From contig CAJXQR010000005.1 of the NCBI GenBank assembly GCA_913058345.1, positions 1 through 64,000 on the forward strand: a stretch of DNA of 64,000 nucleotides, given 5' to 3'. The position numbers and the translations under genes are program-made. Of the stretch, positions 61,720-64,000 are shown piece after piece. This DNA comes from an uncultured Gammaproteobacteria bacterium (GTDB taxonomy: Bacteria > Pseudomonadota > Gammaproteobacteria > Pseudomonadales > Porticoccaceae). The first letter of the stretch is position 1; the number at the start of each line of letters is the position of its first letter. The notes under the pieces are model-generated. The model had not been told where the DNA came from and ran no database searches. It was given only the letters and a program-made list of their open reading frames with translations.

Positions 61720-62495
61720 AACGAATCGCTCTCGGCGGATTGAGGAGCCGTCGTATCCACCGGCGTGGGTTTGTCCGCTGCCAGGGTCGATTCGGTACTG
61801 TCGACGTCATCGCTATCGGCTGTAGATGAGTCGCGTGCCAGTGGTGGTGCGAAGCGGGACCGGCGGGTGCCTTCGAGCACGTCTTGCGGCAGCGGGCCGT
61901 ACTTTTCAAGTGCTGCACGGGCGGCGGCATTTCTGGCGGCATAGTCGTCCCGTTTTGTCCCGGAATATTTGTACTGCTGGGCCAGTGAGAATAGGCTGCG
62001 CAGGGCGTGGGCGCCGTCGTTCAGCCACCGTTCCAGGGTGCTGCGATCAATCAGGGCAGTGTGATGGGCGAGAATGAGATGCCGTGCCAGTGCGTCAAAA
62101 TCCGCGAGCAGGTACACGGCCATAAATCCCAGTTGGGCGTTCACAAACAGCGGCAGCGTCACCGGCTGGACATTGAGGTTGTCCCCCAGGCTGAGGGCGG
62201 AGGGGACATCGGCGAGTGCCTGATCAACCTGCTCCCGTAGCGCCTGTAACCGGTCCTTGGTGTCGGCCAACTTCTCCTCGACGCGGAGCATCCACCAGTC
62301 GGAGTAGGGGTCATCCTGCTCTGACCCGCGTTTCATTTTATTCATGATGGCCAGAAAACCGTTAAGACCGATGATGCCTGGGCGGCCTTCCGCGGGGGCC
62401 CGGCCATGCCAGATTCGCGAGGCGTGATGGGTGTGCAGCGTCAGCGTCATGGTGCTGCGCAGGGAGCCGAGGTTCATCTTCATGTCATTGGCCAT
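61716..62495 (-). CDS. ICE protein (TIGR03761, PFL_4669 family)
   Basis: 259 residues from the ATG at 62495; the frame continues to a TTG at 62606 but that start has no ribosome site. Pattern LGSLRSTMTLTLHTHHASRIWHGR, GLNGFLAIMNKMKRGSEQDDPYSDWWMLRVEE and a C-terminal acidic Ser/Thr tail. Function unknown; always next to DUF3158 and ssb. Confidence 0.9.
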   Translation of the reverse strand: MANDMKMNLGSLRSTMTLTLHTHHASRIWHGRAPAEGRPGIIGLNGFLAIMNKMKRGSEQDDPYSDWWMLRVEEKLADTKDRLQALREQVDQALADVPSALSLGDNLNVQPVTLPLFVNAQLGFMAVYLLADFDALARHLILAHHTALIDRSTLERWLNDGAHALRSLFSLAQQYKYSGTKRDDYAARNAAARAALEKYGPLPQDVLEGTRRSRFAPPLARDSSTADSDDVDSTESTLAADKPTPVDTTAPQSAESDSL

Positions 62496-62611
62496 AGGAT
62501 CACTCTCGTCGTCAGTTTGGGGATGAGTGTCCTGCGCCAGCGGAAGGCTGTCAGTCAACAAGTCGAAGCCGGTGGGAGCCGGATTGTCAGGGTGAGGGTG
62601 CTGCAACAGAT

Positions 62612-62683
62612 GGCGCTATGCGAGTGGCATAACCTTAAGGGGCGGATCGTTGGCAGGATGAGCTATGCGACTCGCATAGCGCC
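62612..62683. promoter_or_regulatory. Palindromic operator pair upstream of the PFL_4669 operon
   Basis: A 14-bp perfect inverted repeat, GGCGCTATGCGAGT (62612-62625) and its complement (62670-62683). The right half is itself a palindrome, GCTATGCGA-C-TCGCATAGC (62662-62680), and the left half a near-palindrome. It lies between the STY4528 stop and the PFL_4669 ATG, the place for a repressor or activator of the processing operon. Confidence 0.6.
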
Positions 62684-62710
62684 GGAAATGGGTTCCGCTG
62701 CAAACACCGT

Positions 62711-63853
62711 TCAGGGTTTGAATAGCGACCGCAGCTGCGCCATATGTTCATGCACCGTTCGCTCGTCATCGGGGATGTGCCCGGATGATGGACGCGCGTC
62801 GGCCAGCAGATCCCCGACCCAGGTATTGAATTCACCGCGGATGGCTTTCTGGATAATGCCGAACAGGTAGCCGGCGGGATTGCGTACATCGCCGGACAGG
62901 CAGCGCACGGTCCATTCATCCAGCACAGCCTGTTGCAGCTTTTCATCCACCTGGCGCAACGCGGCCAGTGCGCCTTTCTGTTGTTCTTCCCGCAGCTTGA
63001 AAAAATAGTCCGGCAAATGCAGATTTTTGGCGAGCTCGCGTCCAGTAAGTACTTTATGAATACTTTGATTACTACTACTTACTGTACGGTCTGCCTTCGG
63101 ATTCCGAAGACCGTTGTTACCACTGGCTTGCCGACCCGCTTCGGAATCCGAAGGCTGTTCTTCGTCATTCCGAAGCGGGGTCCTATTCCCTTCTTCGGAT
63201 TGGTGGCCAGTGCCGGGCTGTGGATAACCCGCCGCTTTTTCCGATGAGGAGGTAAGCAACTTCTCGGTGATGGCCTGCAGGCGGGTCGGCAGTGCACGTT
63301 GGCTCACCTGCGGATCGTCAACCAGTTCCCGCAGGGTTTCCGACGCAACGCGTTGTATCGCCTTGCTGGCATGGGTGATTGACTGGCTGATCAGGTGGAG
63401 GTAGTCAGCATCCAGGTGTATGGCTTCAAATGGGGTGAGTGATGTGTCATGAAGCACGTACAGGTTCCCTTCGATACGGCCGGTTCGGGCGTTGCGCCGA
63501 CGCCTGACCAGGCTCAGCCAGCGGGTGAGCCGCAATAGTGTCAGTGCCCGGGCGACGGTTTCGTGAGAGGCTTTGCCGGTACAGGGCATGGCGGCGAGAA
63601 AGGGGCGCAACCGTTCGTAGGTGGGAAAGACCGTGATCTCGTCGGGGTTCAGCAGGAGACGGAGTACCTGCCAGGCATTGCGTTCCAGGGGTGTGAGGCG
63701 TCGGTCGAAGAAGAGCGTGCGGGGGACGCTCTCGTGGCGGTTGCCGCTGAACAGAATCGCGTCCTGTGCTGCGGTCTTGCCGCTCTGTCGGGAGGCGGTT
63801 TCCAATATTGCGCTCAGGGCATCCGGGGAACCCTTCGGGTCATCGGCAGCCAT
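62711..63853 (-). CDS. STY4528-family replication-type protein
   Basis: 380 residues. Winged-helix N-terminal half (SVPRTLFFDRRLTPLERNAWQVLRLLLNPDEITVFPTYERLRPFL, then VARALTLLRLTRWLSLVRRRRN) that resembles plasmid replication initiators, a low-complexity middle (about 200-260) coded by the palindrome cluster at 63095, and a conserved end LHLPDYFFKLREEQQKGALAAL…GYLFGIIQKAIRGEFN. Family is tied to ICE/pathogenicity-island maintenance. Its start overlaps the end of the partial gene at the right edge (4 bp gap). Confidence 0.9.
   Translation of the reverse strand: MAADDPKGSPDALSAILETASRQSGKTAAQDAILFSGNRHESVPRTLFFDRRLTPLERNAWQVLRLLLNPDEITVFPTYERLRPFLAAMPCTGKASHETVARALTLLRLTRWLSLVRRRRNARTGRIEGNLYVLHDTSLTPFEAIHLDADYLHLISQSITHASKAIQRVASETLRELVDDPQVSQRALPTRLQAITEKLLTSSSEKAAGYPQPGTGHQSEEGNRTPLRNDEEQPSDSEAGRQASGNNGLRNPKADRTVSSSNQSIHKVLTGRELAKNLHLPDYFFKLREEQQKGALAALRQVDEKLQQAVLDEWTVRCLSGDVRNPAGYLFGIIQKAIRGEFNTWVGDLLADARPSSGHIPDDERTVHEHMAQLRSLFKP
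63095..63201. repeat. Cluster of TTCGGATT palindromes inside the STY4528 gene
   Basis: Two palindromes, CTTCGGATTCCGAAG (63095-63109) and CTTCGGAATCCGAAG (63139-63153), exactly 44 bp apart, plus an inverted pair ATTCCGAAG (63167-63175) and CTTCGGATT (63193-63201). They fall in the low-complexity middle of the protein. The regular spacing resembles iterons bound by a replication initiator. Confidence 0.65.
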
Positions 63854-63855
63854 GA

Positions 63856-64000
63856 CTACGCCAGTCCCTGGTCAATCCAGCTCCGGATAGTGGCCCAGAT
63901 CACCGACATGGGCAGGCTCAACGCCTCGGCCAACTCCATGGCGAGATCCAGCATGGCCGCGTCGTCATCGAAATCGATCTCTCTCGCTTTGATGGCGGGT
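63856..64000 (-). CDS. C-terminal end of an unidentified ICE protein (partial)
   Basis: The last 47 codons and a TAG (63856-63858) lie before the STY4528 start, in the frame that gives PAIKAREIDFDDDAAMLDL, then AMELAEALSLPMSVIWATI and RSWIDQGLA. In PFGI-like ICEs a DUF2857 gene is often found here, which is the best guess from position only. The rest is beyond the right edge. Confidence 0.6.
   Translation of the reverse strand, partial: PAIKAREIDFDDDAAMLDLAMELAEALSLPMSVIWATIRSWIDQGLA

Overview
The window is most likely the chromosome of a gammaproteobacterium, probably marine or environmental (Pseudomonadales, Cellvibrionales or Marinobacter-like by protein style). I cannot name the genus. 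Almost all of it is one integrative conjugative element (ICE) of the PFGI-1/clc/SXT-like class, with its cargo. Both ICE ends, the integrase, the relaxase and the parA/parB end lie outside the window.

Layout from right to left, the direction in which the ICE backbone is transcribed (minus strand). 64.0-58.4 kb is the replication/processing module: end of an unnamed gene, STY4528-family protein, PFL_4669-family protein, DUF3158, single-strand binding protein, topoisomerase III. 57.7-47.4 kb is a run of ICE accessory genes (small hypothetical proteins, DUF3085, DUF3577, DUF3275, a DUF6094 adenine-methyltransferase-like protein, an SNF2-type helicase). Most of these have their own structured leader and several have their own terminator; a plus-strand HNH nuclease gene is inserted among them. 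47.3-42.0 kb is an AT-rich plus-strand three-gene operon: nitrilase-fold protein, small middle protein, SMC-like ABC ATPase. It has the layout of an ABC three-component/Lamassu defence system. 41.7-36.4 kb is the first transfer block: PilL-like lipoprotein, TIGR03759, transglycosylase, TIGR03765, TraD coupling ATPase, TIGR03747. 36.4-28.2 kb is a cargo island: hipBA, a DUF4238/SEC-C protein and an Rx4H HEPN-like protein in one plus-strand operon, then a VOC-family protein, a YceI protein and a Fur-family regulator. 28.0-19.7 kb is the second transfer block (RAQPRD, TIGR03758, 03745, 03750, 03746, 03749, 03752, 03751, VirB4-like ATPase) followed by radC.

19.3-0 kb is resistance and envelope cargo: a BASS-family arsenic-type transporter, a mercury operon (merR divergent from merTPA), a TonB receptor plus PepSY membrane protein behind a long AT-rich operator-like palindrome, a czcCBA-type RND heavy-metal efflux operon with a His-rich leader protein and a PII-like protein, nhaA with gtrA/gtrB/ArnT-like glycosyltransferase genes, and a membrane protein with a Schlafen-AlbA_2 domain that runs off the left edge. 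No TraU, TraG or TIGR03755-03757 proteins are seen. They would normally follow the VirB4-like gene, so the metal cargo probably splits the transfer region and the rest lies further left.

The strongest discovery leads are: (1) the nitrilase/ABC-ATPase three-gene operon; (2) the HipBA-DUF4238-SEC-C-HEPN operon; (3) three copies of a three-hairpin RNA with compensatory changes, one of them in front of radC, which probably belong to the known radC RNA motif; (4) further repeated tandem-hairpin leaders; (5) palindromic site clusters in and next to the STY4528 gene.
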